This document shows, one piece after another, positions 9,548-18,561 of a stretch of 64,000 nucleotides of DNA (positions are counted from its first letter, which is position 1; each line of letters opens with the position of its first letter). The notes under the pieces were generated by a model that did no database searches, was not told where the DNA came from, and saw only the letters and a program-made list of their open reading frames with translations. The translations under genes and the position numbers were made by a program. This DNA is from an uncultured Aquimarina sp. (GTDB taxonomy: Bacteria; Bacteroidota; Bacteroidia; Flavobacteriales; Flavobacteriaceae). The stretch lies in NCBI GenBank assembly GCA_947502885.1, contig CANNBP010000002.1, forward strand, positions 469,928-533,927, read 5' to 3'.

Positions 9548-10180
9548 TTAACTAATATGTAATAACCTTGATTGATGTATTAAATCGGCAAGGTTATCTA
9601 CTTTTAGTTTTTTGAGTAGTCTCGTCTTGTAAGTGCTAACTGTTTTTTCATTTATCGATAATGTGGATGCAATATCCTTATTACGTTTTCCTGAAGATAA
9701 CAGATTAAGAACTTCAATTTCTCTAGAAGACAGTTTTTTATACTTTACGACCATGTTGCTTTCATTGGTGTTCCCATTCGCCAATTGTTGCGTTAGATTG
9801 TCATTCAAGTATATTCCTCCTCTAGAGACGCGCTCTATAGCCTTTTTTAGCGTTTTTGTCGATACGGTTTTTGATAAATAGGCAGATGCTCCAGCTTTAA
9901 TAGCACTTAAGGCGTACATTTCTTCTGGATGAGAACTAAAGATAATTACTTTAATTTTCGAAAATTCCTTTTTGATAGTTCGCAATGCCATAATCCCATT
10001 GATCTGTGGTAGATCTAGTTCCATGATAAGCACATCTGGGATATTTACATTCAAAACATCATACATGTCATTTCCGTTACTTACTTTGCCTATAACTTCA
10101 TATTCATCAGAATTACGGAATAGAGAAACAATTCCCTTTCTTGTAATTGGATGATGATCAGCGATTAATACGGTTGTCAT
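9548..10180 (-). CDS. NarL/FixJ-type response regulator with Glu at the phospho-site
   Basis: A 210-residue regulator with a receiver domain (residues 3-118) and a LuxR-type helix-turn-helix (about 147-205; LSSREIEVLNLLSSGKRNKD, NEKTVSTYKTRLLKKL). In the receiver the phospho-acceptor Asp is replaced: MELDLP has Glu54 four residues before the conserved Pro, where the family has Asp. One residue of the acidic pair is also changed (ADHHP instead of DDHP). The Ser and the Lys of the active site (FSSHP, YLSKTV) remain. No kinase is adjacent. Either constitutive, phospho-mimic-like activity or phosphorylation-independent control is likely. Targets are unknown. Confidence 0.9.
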   Translation of the reverse strand: MTTVLIADHHPITRKGIVSLFRNSDEYEVIGKVSNGNDMYDVLNVNIPDVLIMELDLPQINGIMALRTIKKEFSKIKVIIFSSHPEEMYALSAIKAGASAYLSKTVSTKTLKKAIERVSRGGIYLNDNLTQQLANGNTNESNMVVKYKKLSSREIEVLNLLSSGKRNKDIASTLSINEKTVSTYKTRLLKKLKVDNLADLIHQSRLLHIS

Positions 10181-10324
10181 TTCTTGTTTACGATTGTTAT
10201 GTTAATTTTAGATTAAGAGCTTGACATTCTTATTCCCAGGGGTAGCTTTATAAATATTTGTACAAAATTAATAAGAACATGGACTTGTAAACTTTTTTTT
10301 ATTCGTTTATCGATAAAATACCTA

Positions 10325-11113
10325 TTAAAGCAGGTCAAAGGGTATTTTACAGACCGGAATCGGAGTCATTTTGTGTTGGTTTACGGTATTTAGGTGGGTG
10401 AAAATCCTAAAAACTTCTTGTTCTCTACCTTCAAAATCATCAATTTGACTTCCATTATCTTTCATTTTCATTGCCCATTCTAGTTCATCATAATTTGCAC
10501 CTATTTGATCTTCATCACTTCTGCTATCTCCAAATAATCCATCAGTCGGTGCTGCAATCTGAATAGAATTTGGAACCTCAAGGATTTTGCCTATTGCATA
10601 TACTTGACTCTTGGTTAAATCTGCTATTGGACTTAGATCAACGCCACCATCTCCATATTTAGTATAAAAGCCAACGCCAAAATCTTCTACTTTATTGCCT
10701 GTACCTGCAACCAAATATTTATGCAAGCCAGCAAAGTAATATAAAGTAGTCATGCGTAATCTCGCTCGAGTGTTGGCTAGAGAAAGATCGAGTGTTGGGC
10801 TAGACTCGGTTTCTGGAACTACAGATTTAAACTCTTCAAAAACGGGAGTAAGGTCAACTCTAGTATCGCTAACGTTAGGATACCGTTCTTTTAGCGATGC
10901 AATATGTTCTTGGGCACGATTTACTTGGCTTTGTGCTTGATGGATCGGCATTTCTACACATAAGGTTTGTAAGCCTGTTTTGGCACATAATGTTGAGGTT
11001 ACTGCGCTATCTATTCCTCCGCTTACTCCAACAACAAAACCTTTTATGTTGGCTTTATTGGCATATTCTTTTAACCAATTTGAAATGTGATCAATTACTT
11101 TTTCTGTTTGCAT
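10325..11113 (-). CDS. nadE: NH3-dependent NAD+ synthetase NadE
   Basis: A 262-residue synthetase that amidates deamido-NAD+ to NAD+ using ammonia and ATP. The ATP-pyrophosphatase P-loop SGGIDSAV is at about residues 30-37. The downstream motifs GTGNKVEDFGVGFYTKYGDGGVD and DLTKSQVY fit the family. There is no glutaminase domain, consistent with the ammonia-dependent form. It is divergent from gldB, an arrangement I recall from other Flavobacteria. Confidence 0.95.
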   Translation of the reverse strand: MQTEKVIDHISNWLKEYANKANIKGFVVGVSGGIDSAVTSTLCAKTGLQTLCVEMPIHQAQSQVNRAQEHIASLKERYPNVSDTRVDLTPVFEEFKSVVPETESSPTLDLSLANTRARLRMTTLYYFAGLHKYLVAGTGNKVEDFGVGFYTKYGDGGVDLSPIADLTKSQVYAIGKILEVPNSIQIAAPTDGLFGDSRSDEDQIGANYDELEWAMKMKDNGSQIDDFEGREQEVFRIFTHLNTVNQHKMTPIPVCKIPFDLL

Positions 11114-11223
11114 ATATTGTTTTTAGGACAATTAATTTGTCAGGTCTATACTAATGTACAAAAATTAAAAAATCAATAAAAGAACTCTTGATTGTTAGAA
11201 ATATTATTTTCTCTCTTCTGATA

Positions 11224-11256
11224 TTGCGTGATTCGTATTTTGATATAGTACCTTTG
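11224..11256 (+). promoter_or_regulatory. Promoter of gldB-gldC
   Basis: TTG at 11224-11226 and TACCTTTG at 11249-11256 are separated by 22 bases, matching the flavobacterial consensus. Transcription would begin near 11263, ahead of either candidate gldB start. Confidence 0.6.
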
Positions 11257-11331
11257 TATAGATAAAATTAATAAAAAAAGATGGCGTTCTATAGTAATAA
11301 AAGGTATTTAAATATATATAATAATTTACAT

Positions 11332-12303
11332 ATGAAACGATTTATACTTGTAATGTTTACAGGTGTGTTTTTGTTGTTGTTTTCTTGTTCTCGAGAAAGT
11401 CAAATCGAAAAAGAAATAGCAAAAATCCCTGTAGAAATCAAAATAGAACGATTTGATCAGTTATTTGCAAAAGTTACACCAGAAAATTTAGGAGATCTAA
11501 AAAAAGAATTCCCATTTTTATTTTCTGCAAAGTATGCCGATAGTACTTGGATTAAAAGATCAAAAGATACTATTCAATTAGAAGTAAATAAAGAGGTAGA
11601 AAAGGAGTTTTTAGATCTCACTAAAGAAAAGGATGAATTGTATTCGCTTTTACAGCATGTAAAATTTTATTTCCCCGAAATAAAAGATCCAAGGGTGATA
11701 ACAATAACATCAGATGTAGATTATCATAATAAAATTGTATTGTCCAAAGGACTTTTGATTATTTCATTAGATACATATTTGGGTAAAGATCATCATTTTT
11801 ATGAAGGAATACAGAAATATCTTCGCCAAAGCTTTCAACGAGAACATATTGCTCCTGACATAGCATCGATGTATGCTAAGAACATTGTAGGTCCTATAAG
11901 AGATAGGACATTTTTAGGAAACTTAGTTGCTTTTGGGAAAGAATTATACTTAGAGAATTTGTTTTTGCCAAAGCATGGAGATGCTTTAAAAATGGGATAT
12001 ACTGAAGAGCAATACGAGTGGGCTCAAGCAAATGAAGAGCAAATTTGGAGATATTTTATAGATAAGCAGTTATTGTATAGTACAAATAGCGAGTTAATGC
12101 CCAGATTTTTGTATCCGGCACCATTTTCTAAATTTTATTTGGAAGAGATTGATAAAGAAGCACCAGATAGAGTAGGGCAATTCATAGGTTGGAGAATTGT
12201 TTCTTCGTATATGAAAAATAACGATGTATCTTTGCAGCAAATGATATTGGCAGATGCCGAAACTATATTTAATAGATCAAAATATAAACCCAAAAGAGAA
12301 TGA
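11332..12303 (+). CDS. gldB: Gliding motility lipoprotein GldB
   Basis: GldB is an envelope lipoprotein required for gliding motility and T9SS function in Flavobacteriia. The start at 11332 is preferred over an in-frame ATG at 11281 because it begins a clean lipoprotein signal (MKRFILVMFTG, lipobox LFSC, Cys about 19). The mature part has the family pattern VEIKIERFDQLFA near the start and a C-terminal region with IGWRIVSSYM. The last four bases overlap the start of gldC (ATGA), so the two are translationally coupled. Confidence 0.93.
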   Translation: MKRFILVMFTGVFLLLFSCSRESQIEKEIAKIPVEIKIERFDQLFAKVTPENLGDLKKEFPFLFSAKYADSTWIKRSKDTIQLEVNKEVEKEFLDLTKEKDELYSLLQHVKFYFPEIKDPRVITITSDVDYHNKIVLSKGLLIISLDTYLGKDHHFYEGIQKYLRQSFQREHIAPDIASMYAKNIVGPIRDRTFLGNLVAFGKELYLENLFLPKHGDALKMGYTEEQYEWAQANEEQIWRYFIDKQLLYSTNSELMPRFLYPAPFSKFYLEEIDKEAPDRVGQFIGWRIVSSYMKNNDVSLQQMILADAETIFNRSKYKPKRE

Positions 12304-12638
12304 CAAATAAACTTAAATCAGAGATTAAAATAGATGTAGAGTTAGACGAAAATCGTATTCCAGAAAAATTAAAATGGACTGCGAAAGATGGAGGGGTAGA
12401 AAATGAAGAAACCAAGGCAATGATGCTTTCTGTTTGGGATAGTAAAAGTAAAGAAAGTTTACGTATTGATCTGTGGACAAAGGACATGCCTGTAGATGAG
12501 ATGAAAATATTTTTTCATCAAACTCTAGTTGCTATGAGTGATACTTTTAATAGAGCAACTCAGGACGAAAAAATGACAGCTACAATGAAAGATTTTTGTG
12601 ATTATTTTGCAGAAAAGCTAGAGTTGAAACAAGAATAG
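12300..12638 (+). CDS. gldC: Gliding motility protein GldC
   Basis: A 112-residue soluble protein matching GldC (SEIKIDVELDENRIPEKLKW, then DLWTKDMPVDEMKIFFHQ). It starts inside the gldB stop (ATGA overlap). GldC supports gliding; its biochemical role is not established. Confidence 0.93.
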   Translation: MTNKLKSEIKIDVELDENRIPEKLKWTAKDGGVENEETKAMMLSVWDSKSKESLRIDLWTKDMPVDEMKIFFHQTLVAMSDTFNRATQDEKMTATMKDFCDYFAEKLELKQE

Positions 12639-12719
12639 TAGAATACGGATAATGGTGAGGTTTTAATTGTTTTTGAAATGTTTTTGTGTTTTTTCTGACG
12701 AACATAGGAAAATTAAATC

Positions 12720-13091
12720 GTGAAAAAGCAACTAATTTTTGTTTATAATGCAACCTCTGGTATTTGGGATAAGTACTTGGATACTATACATAAAATTGTG
12801 AGTCCGAAAACCTATCCCTGTGATTTGTGTAGTTTGACACATGGTAGTTTTGCTGAAAAAACTAGCTGGAAACATTTTAAGAAAAATTTTCCTTACGATT
12901 TAGTGTTTACTTATAAGGACAAGCTTGTAGGAATTGATCTTATAAACTTAGAAGAGATTGTTGACTTTCCTGTTGTTTTAATTCAAAAAGAAGAACAAAC
13001 CAAAATATTGATCGATTCAGAAGAATTGGCTGTTTTAGGGAATACTAAAGAACTAATTCGGTTGATTCAAAAAAAGATAGAGGTCTTCTAA
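12720..13091 (+). CDS. Small CxxC protein of unknown function
   Basis: A 123-residue protein with a GTG start (12720). The most striking motif is CDLCSLTHGSF (CxxC near residues 34-37), followed by Lys/Trp-rich sequence (KTSWKHFKKNFP) and a C-terminal alpha/beta stretch. There is no signal peptide or membrane segment. It follows gldC by 81 bases and its 3' end overlaps convergent engB by 4 bases. A metal- or redox-active CxxC is possible. No family was recognised. Confidence 0.75.
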   Translation: MKKQLIFVYNATSGIWDKYLDTIHKIVSPKTYPCDLCSLTHGSFAEKTSWKHFKKNFPYDLVFTYKDKLVGIDLINLEEIVDFPVVLIQKEEQTKILIDSEELAVLGNTKELIRLIQKKIEVF

Positions 13092-13693
13092 GATTTATTA
13101 AGTTGGGTGTTGATTTCGCTGATGTAGGCAAGGATTTCTTCTTTACCTAATCCAGATGAAGAGGATGTTATAAAGTAATTTGGCATTTCTTCCCAATACT
13201 TAAGCATCTCAGAAATATAGCTTTCAATTTGTACAGGTAGTTTGTTTTTAGAAAGTTTATCAGCTTTTGTGAAAATAATAGAAAATGGAATTTGATTTTC
13301 TCCAAGCCATTGCATGAATTCTAAATCTATTTTTTGAGGTTCGTGGCGGCAATCGACCAAAACAAAAGCACAAACCATTTGAGTACGTTTAGAAAAATAT
13401 GCGGTAATAAATTTTTGAAAAACCTTTTTAGAAGATTTGGATACTCTAGCATATCCATATCCTGGTAGATCCACAAGAAACCATGATTTATTAATTATAA
13501 AGTGGTTAATTAATTGAGTTTTCCCAGGTCTTCCAGATGTTTTTGCAAGGCTTTTTCTGCCGGTAAGCATGTTTATCAAAGAAGATTTACCAACATTTGA
13601 TCGCCCAATAAATGCATATTCAGGAATTTTATCTTTTGGACATTTAGCAACATCGCTATTACTTATTACAAATTCAGCGCTATTAATTTTCAT
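13088..13693 (-). CDS. engB: Ribosome biogenesis GTPase EngB/YihA/YsxC
   Basis: An essential-type small GTPase for large ribosomal subunit assembly. The start at 13693 (MKINSAEFVISN) is preferred over ATG at 13735, which would overlap the upstream hydrolase gene. G1 is GRSNVGKSSL, G2 lies in TSGRPGKTQLINHF, G3 is VDLPGYGYA, G4 is TKADK and G5 is ITSSSSG. The length of about 201 residues is normal. It sits just downstream of the hydrolase gene on the same strand, with a 17-base gap. Confidence 0.95.
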   Translation of the reverse strand: MKINSAEFVISNSDVAKCPKDKIPEYAFIGRSNVGKSSLINMLTGRKSLAKTSGRPGKTQLINHFIINKSWFLVDLPGYGYARVSKSSKKVFQKFITAYFSKRTQMVCAFVLVDCRHEPQKIDLEFMQWLGENQIPFSIIFTKADKLSKNKLPVQIESYISEMLKYWEEMPNYFITSSSSGLGKEEILAYISEINTQLNKS

Positions 13694-13710
13694 AGTAGTA
13701 TGGTTTGTAA

Positions 13711-14481
13711 TTAAATGTTGCGTTTGATTAACCACTCATGAAAAAGCTGATTAAATTCTTCAGGGTGTTCCATCATGGCCGCATGACCGCATTTGTCAAT
13801 CCAGTATAAATCAGAATCAGGTAATAAGCGATAAAAGTCATCTGCAACTTCTGGAGGAGTAACATTATCGTTTTTTCCCCAGATAATACAAGTGGGAGTT
13901 TGCATGTTTGGCAAGTCCTTTGCCATATTATGACGAATAGCACTTTTTGCAATCGCTAGAGTTCGAATTAATTTATGACGATCGTTAACCGTTGCATAAA
14001 CTTCATCTACAATTTCTTTTGTCGCAATTTCAGGGTCATAAAACACATTTTCTGCTTTGGCTTTAATGTAGTCATAGTCTCCTCTTTTTGGGTAACTTTC
14101 TCCCATAGCGCTTTCGTACAAGCCAGAGCTACCTGTTATAACTAAAGCCTTTATTTTTTCAGGAAACATTTTTGTACATAATAGTCCAATATGCCCTCCT
14201 AAAGAATTGCCTAGAAGTATAACCTCTTTATCTCCATACCCCAAGTGATCTATAAAGCTTTTAAGAAACCGAGCATAAGTGCTCACTTTGGTTTTTATTA
14301 AAGGCAAGGTATAGATAGGAAGTTCTGGAATCAAGACTTTATATCCTTGTTTAGGGAAGTAAGAAGCAACACCTTCGAAATTGCTCAAACCTCCCATCAA
14401 GCCATGTAAAATGATGATCGGTGTACCTTCTCCTAAATCTAGATAACTAAATTTTCCGTCTTTTTTTAATTCGTGCTTCAT
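13711..14481 (-). CDS. Alpha/beta-fold hydrolase
   Basis: A 256-residue alpha/beta hydrolase. The oxyanion region is ILHGLMGG, the nucleophile elbow is GNSLGG, the acid is likely in WGKNDNVTP and the catalytic His in CGHAAMMEHPEEF. There is no signal peptide, so it should be cytoplasmic. It is probably co-transcribed with engB. The substrate cannot be told; esterase or C-C hydrolase activity fits the family. Confidence 0.88.
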   Translation of the reverse strand: MKHELKKDGKFSYLDLGEGTPIIILHGLMGGLSNFEGVASYFPKQGYKVLIPELPIYTLPLIKTKVSTYARFLKSFIDHLGYGDKEVILLGNSLGGHIGLLCTKMFPEKIKALVITGSSGLYESAMGESYPKRGDYDYIKAKAENVFYDPEIATKEIVDEVYATVNDRHKLIRTLAIAKSAIRHNMAKDLPNMQTPTCIIWGKNDNVTPPEVADDFYRLLPDSDLYWIDKCGHAAMMEHPEEFNQLFHEWLIKRNI

Positions 14482-14709
14482 TAATACTTCTTACAAGAAT
14501 TAAACGCAAATATAGCATTTTCATATTTAGTTTTGAGTTTTTTTATCAATAGTAAAGAATGAATTTTATGTTTTTTTTTAGTATGGAATATTTCCTTCAA
14601 AAATTAAAAAAAATCAAGGCTATATAAGACTTTAGCTAGTGTTCTGATAAACAAAAGTTTAAGGTTTTTGTGGTGTGATCTTTGTTTTGAAATGGGATAA
14701 CTTATTAAC
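14482..14709. other. Divergent intergenic region between hydrolase and mraZ
   Basis: About 230 AT-rich bases before the MraZ boxes. It should hold the minus-strand promoter for the hydrolase-engB pair; none was clear. Confidence 0.4.
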
Positions 14710-14738
14710 AATGTGGTAAAAAGTGGTAAAAAGTGGTA
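14710..14738 (+). promoter_or_regulatory. MraZ operator: three phased AAAGTGGTA-type boxes
   Basis: Three boxes at 14710-14718 (AATGTGGTA), 14720-14728 and 14730-14738 (AAAGTGGTA) repeat with an exact 10-base period, one helical turn. MraZ proteins bind short direct repeats with about 10-bp spacing in front of their own operon, and AAAGTG-type repeats are reported for Mycoplasma. Here the boxes cover the -33 region of the promoter at 14749, which suggests autoregulation by blocking RNA polymerase. Confidence 0.75.
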
Positions 14739-14748
14739 ATATTTTCAA

Positions 14749-14756
14749 TATATTTG
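14749..14756 (+). promoter_or_regulatory. -7 element of the dcw promoter
   Basis: TATATTTG fits TAnnTTTG. The expected -33 position falls inside the MraZ boxes and has no TTG. The start codon lies 28 bases downstream. Confidence 0.55.
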
Positions 14757-14783
14757 AATAATTAAACGTTTAGGGAAACAAAA

Positions 14784-15254
14784 GTGGTACATCTGATCGG
14801 TACATATGAGTGTAAGGCAGACGCTAAGGGGCGTATGATGATGCCTGTGGCTTTTAAGAAGCAGCTCTCTCCGGTCTTGCAAGATGGTTTTGTGTTAAAA
14901 AGAGGAGTGTTTCAGTCGTGTTTAGAGTTATATCCAATGGCAGAATGGAATCTTTTGATGCAAAAAATGAACAAACTTAACCGCTTTAAGAAAAAGAATA
15001 ATGATTTTATCAGAAAATTTACTGCCGGAGTTAAGGTTGTTGAAATTGATGCCGCAGGACGTCTTTTGATTCCAAAAGATCTCATTGGTTTTGCTGGGAT
15101 TAAAAAAGAACTGGTGTTGTCGTCGGCTGTAAATATAATAGAGATTTGGGATAAAGATCAATACGAAAAGGCGATTGAAGATACAGCAGATGATTTTGCA
15201 GACTTGGCAGAAGAAGTTATGGGATTTGATGATGATATAAATCTGGGAGATTAG
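14784..15254 (+). CDS. mraZ: Transcriptional regulator MraZ
   Basis: A 156-residue MraZ with two AbrB-like halves. The first begins GTYECKADAKGRMMMP and the second has VEIDAAGRLLIPKDL. It starts with GTG at 14784. The start region itself reads AAAGTGGTA (14781-14789), a fourth copy of the operator box, so MraZ could bind across its own start codon. It heads the division and cell-wall operon and is expected to repress it. Confidence 0.96.
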   Translation: MVHLIGTYECKADAKGRMMMPVAFKKQLSPVLQDGFVLKRGVFQSCLELYPMAEWNLLMQKMNKLNRFKKKNNDFIRKFTAGVKVVEIDAAGRLLIPKDLIGFAGIKKELVLSSAVNIIEIWDKDQYEKAIEDTADDFADLAEEVMGFDDDINLGD

Positions 15255-15305
15255 TTTGTTGTTTTATAACTAGCTTCCTTTTAAATGTAGAAAAGAATAA
15301 AATAG

Positions 15306-16208
15306 ATGGAGTATCATAGTCCGGTATTACTTAAAGAAACAGTAGATGGGTTGGCCATCAATCCAAATGGAATTTATGTAGACGTTACATTTGGAGGTGG
15401 TGGCCATTCTAAAGAAATTTTGAGCCGGTTGGGGCCTAAAGGAAAACTGTTTGCTTTTGATCAGGATCAAGATGCTTTGAGGAATGAAATAGATGATGAT
15501 CGATTTACTTTGATTAATGAGAATTTTAGATTCATTAAAAGGTTTCTTCGGTTTTATGGAGTTAAAAAAGTTGATGGTATTTTAGGAGATTTTGGAGTTT
15601 CTTCTCACCAATTTGATGTGGCAGACAGGGGGTTTTCTACTCGATTTGAAGCTGATTTAGATATGAGAATGAATCAAAACAAAGAGGTTTCTGCATATCA
15701 CATAGTAAATGAATATGACGAATTAGATTTGAGAGCGCTGTTGCTAAACTATGGGGAGTTACGAAATGCACCAAAGTTGGCAAGGGCAATAGTAGGAGCC
15801 AGAGAAAAGGAGGAGATAAAAACAAGTGTGACTTTAAAAGAGGTCTTACAACCGTTTTTACCAAAACATAAAGAACATAAAATATTGGCTCAGATATATC
15901 AGGCGATACGTATCGAAGTAAATCAAGAAATAGAAGTTCTTAAAGAATTTCTTGTACAAACAGCAGAGCTTTTGGATGTAGGAGGCAGAATTAGCTTTAT
16001 CTCATACCATTCTTTAGAGGATCGACTTGTAAAACGATTTATACGCAGTGGTATGTTTGAAGGAGAACCAGAGAAAGATTTGTACGGTAATATATCTGTG
16101 CCTTTTAAAAAAGTAGGAGGGCTAATTGTGCCTTCAGAAGATGAAATAAAGGTAAATAATAGAGCAAGAAGTGCTAAGCTTAGAATTGCAGAAAGACTAG
16201 AGCAGTAA
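15306..16208 (+). CDS. rsmH: 16S rRNA m4C1402 methyltransferase RsmH
   Basis: RsmH (MraW) N4-methylates C1402 of 16S rRNA using SAM. The SAM-binding motif VDVTFGGGGHS is near residues 26-36. GDFGVSSHQFD and the C-terminal SYHSLEDRLVKRFI motif are typical. Length is 300 residues, as expected. It lies 51 bases after mraZ in the dcw operon. Confidence 0.97.
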   Translation: MEYHSPVLLKETVDGLAINPNGIYVDVTFGGGGHSKEILSRLGPKGKLFAFDQDQDALRNEIDDDRFTLINENFRFIKRFLRFYGVKKVDGILGDFGVSSHQFDVADRGFSTRFEADLDMRMNQNKEVSAYHIVNEYDELDLRALLLNYGELRNAPKLARAIVGAREKEEIKTSVTLKEVLQPFLPKHKEHKILAQIYQAIRIEVNQEIEVLKEFLVQTAELLDVGGRISFISYHSLEDRLVKRFIRSGMFEGEPEKDLYGNISVPFKKVGGLIVPSEDEIKVNNRARSAKLRIAERLEQ

Positions 16209-16251
16209 TTTATTTATTGTCCTTAATATATATAAGAAGTCGAAGTGTCGT

Positions 16252-16563
16252 ATGAAGCAAACAATTTATGATATAATAAAAGGTAAGTTTCTAATAGCAG
16301 ATGATGCTATGAAAAATTGGCGAATGCTTTTCTTTCTTTCCTTTTTGGCGATAATAATGATTGCGAGTTCACATAATGCAGAAAGTAAAGTGCATGAGAT
16401 TGCAAGATTAAATAATGAAGTAAGAGAGCTAAGGACACAATTCGTAGATGGGAAAACAGAATTGATGAGGTTAAAAATGGAATCATCTATAATTAAAAAA
16501 ATGGTTCAGAAAGGGTTGAAACGTCCTGCAAACCCTCCTAGAAAAATAATAGTAAAAAAGTAA
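16252..16563 (+). CDS. ftsL: FtsL-like divisome protein
   Basis: A 103-residue bitopic membrane protein: short N-terminal part, one membrane segment (about residues 24-41, LFFLSFLAIIMIASS), then a coiled-coil-like stretch (IARLNNEVRELRTQF). The topology and position between rsmH and ftsI identify it as the Bacteroidota FtsL-type protein of the divisome. The name rests on context and topology more than on sequence identity. Confidence 0.85.
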   Translation: MKQTIYDIIKGKFLIADDAMKNWRMLFFLSFLAIIMIASSHNAESKVHEIARLNNEVRELRTQFVDGKTELMRLKMESSIIKKMVQKGLKRPANPPRKIIVKK

Positions 16564-16569
16564 GCTGTT

Positions 16570-18561
16570 TTGGCGATAAACGAAAGAAATATAGTAAACC
16601 GGTTGTATTTTATTGCGGCATGCATGTTTGTGTTTGCTATTGCAGTCTTGGTGAAGCTGGTTAATATTCAGTTTGTCGAAGGAGATGAGTATCGTAAAAA
16701 AGCTCAAGAGCGTGTTTTTAAAACGTTTGATATACCGGCTAATAGAGGTAATCTATATGATAGCAAAGGAAACCTTTTGGCAACATCGGTTCCTAAGTAT
16801 GATATACGATTTGATGCACTTACCGTTACTGATAAAGATTTTAGAGAGCATGTTAAGCCTCTTTGTATGGCCTTGTCAAAAGAATTTAAAAAACCAGTTT
16901 CTTATTATGATAAGTTACTTAGAACCGCTAGAGCTAATAAGAATAGGTATTTGTTGATTTGTAGGAATTTAGGGTATTCTAGGTATATGCGAGTGAAAAA
17001 ATTTCCACTCTTTAAGTTTGGTGCGAATCGAGGAGGATTAATTGTTGAACAAAGAACAGTTAGAGAACATCCTATAGGTAAAATAGCAGAACGTACTGTG
17101 GGGTATGAGAGAAGGGATGAACAAGGGTATTATACTCGAGTAGGTCTAGAAGGAGCTTATGGACCTTTCTTAAGAGGGAAAGATGGGAAACGTAGAAAAC
17201 AAAAAATAGCTAAAAACCAATGGAAACCTATTGGTGATGCTAATGAAGTTGAACCCCAAGATGGTTATGATGTTGTGTCTACTATTGATGTTAATATTCA
17301 GGATATAACTCATCATGCATTGTTAAGGCAATTAGAGAAATTTGAAGCAGAACATGGTACTGTAGTGGTTATGGAAACTAAAACAGGAGAGATAAAGGCA
17401 ATATCCAATTTAGGGCGAACCACTTCTGGTAAGTATTATGAGAAACTTAATTATGCTGTAGGAGAATCTCATGAACCTGGTTCTACATTTAAATTAATGA
17501 CTATGGTAGCAGCTTTAGAAGATAAAGTTGTTGATTCTAGTTATGTGATTGATACAGAAAATGGCCGTGTAAAGTTTTATGATAGAGTAGTTAAAGATTC
17601 TAAATGGGGAGGTTACGGGAAAATATCTGTAGCTAAGGCATTTGAATTGTCATCAAATACTGCTTTTGCAAAAATGATCGATGAGCATTATAAAGATAAT
17701 CCAAGAAAATTTGTTGATCGTTTAATAAATATGGGGCTAGGAGAGACTTTGGGAGTGTCGATTAAAGGAGAGGGTAAGCCTAAAATACCTTATCCAGGCG
17801 ATGATGATTGGTATGGGACAACATTGCCATGGATGGCACATGGTTATGGTGTTGCACTTACTCCGCTACAGACATTGGCTTTTTACAATGCTATCGCTAA
17901 TAATGGAGAAATGGTTAAACCAAGATTCATAAAAGAGGTTAAAACTTGGGATAAAACACGAGAGAAGTTTGATAAAGAAATTCTTAATCCAACAATTTGT
18001 TCAAAAGAAACTGCACTGGTAGTTCAAGAGATGATGAAAAATGTTGTGAAAAGAGGTACAGCAGATAATATACGTACAGATAATTTTGGTATTGCAGGAA
18101 AAACAGGTACATGTTGGGGTAATTATGGTAAAGATAAGCGAGAGTATATTTCATCTTTTGCAGGGTATTTTCCAACTGATAAACCGATTTACTCATGTAT
18201 TGTGGTGATACATAAACCGAATAAGGAAAAAGGATATTATGGAAGTGAAGTGGCAGCGCCAGTTTTTAAAACAATTGCTACTAAAATTTATAATGATATA
18301 CCGGTAGTGGATGAAGTGTCCTATGCAATGATAGAAAAAGATGCGCATGTAAAAGGATATGAGGCGTATTATGAAAATGCACAAAAATATAAAACTATAA
18401 TGCCTAATGTGACCGGTATGCCGGCTATGGATGTGATTTCATTGCTCGAGAATATGGGGTTGAAGGTAGAAGTTGTTGGATCGGGAAAAGTGAATAAACA
18501 GTCAATAAAACCTGGAACCAAAGTAAAAACAAATCAAAAAGTAAGATTAGAATTATCGTGA
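16570..18561 (+). CDS. ftsI: Division transpeptidase FtsI (PBP3) with PASTA domain
   Basis: A 663-residue class B penicillin-binding protein that crosslinks septal peptidoglycan. It starts with TTG six bases after ftsL (MAINERNIVNRLYF). One membrane segment spans about residues 12-34. The transpeptidase motifs are GSTFKLM (Ser305), SSN (361-363) and KTGT (Lys511). A PASTA domain ends the protein (about 605-663, IMPNVTGMPAMDVISLL), an addition absent from E. coli FtsI. Its stop overlaps the murE start (GTGA). Confidence 0.95.
   Translation: MAINERNIVNRLYFIAACMFVFAIAVLVKLVNIQFVEGDEYRKKAQERVFKTFDIPANRGNLYDSKGNLLATSVPKYDIRFDALTVTDKDFREHVKPLCMALSKEFKKPVSYYDKLLRTARANKNRYLLICRNLGYSRYMRVKKFPLFKFGANRGGLIVEQRTVREHPIGKIAERTVGYERRDEQGYYTRVGLEGAYGPFLRGKDGKRRKQKIAKNQWKPIGDANEVEPQDGYDVVSTIDVNIQDITHHALLRQLEKFEAEHGTVVVMETKTGEIKAISNLGRTTSGKYYEKLNYAVGESHEPGSTFKLMTMVAALEDKVVDSSYVIDTENGRVKFYDRVVKDSKWGGYGKISVAKAFELSSNTAFAKMIDEHYKDNPRKFVDRLINMGLGETLGVSIKGEGKPKIPYPGDDDWYGTTLPWMAHGYGVALTPLQTLAFYNAIANNGEMVKPRFIKEVKTWDKTREKFDKEILNPTICSKETALVVQEMMKNVVKRGTADNIRTDNFGIAGKTGTCWGNYGKDKREYISSFAGYFPTDKPIYSCIVVIHKPNKEKGYYGSEVAAPVFKTIATKIYNDIPVVDEVSYAMIEKDAHVKGYEAYYENAQKYKTIMPNVTGMPAMDVISLLENMGLKVEVVGSGKVNKQSIKPGTKVKTNQKVRLELS

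Noticed and set aside
10897..11154. Plus-strand open frame over nadE
   Set aside because: It is a shadow of nadE on the other strand with no family features.
14710..14738. Possible CRISPR or tandem repeat
   Set aside because: Only three 10-base units without spacers, exactly placed at the mraZ promoter; an operator explains them.
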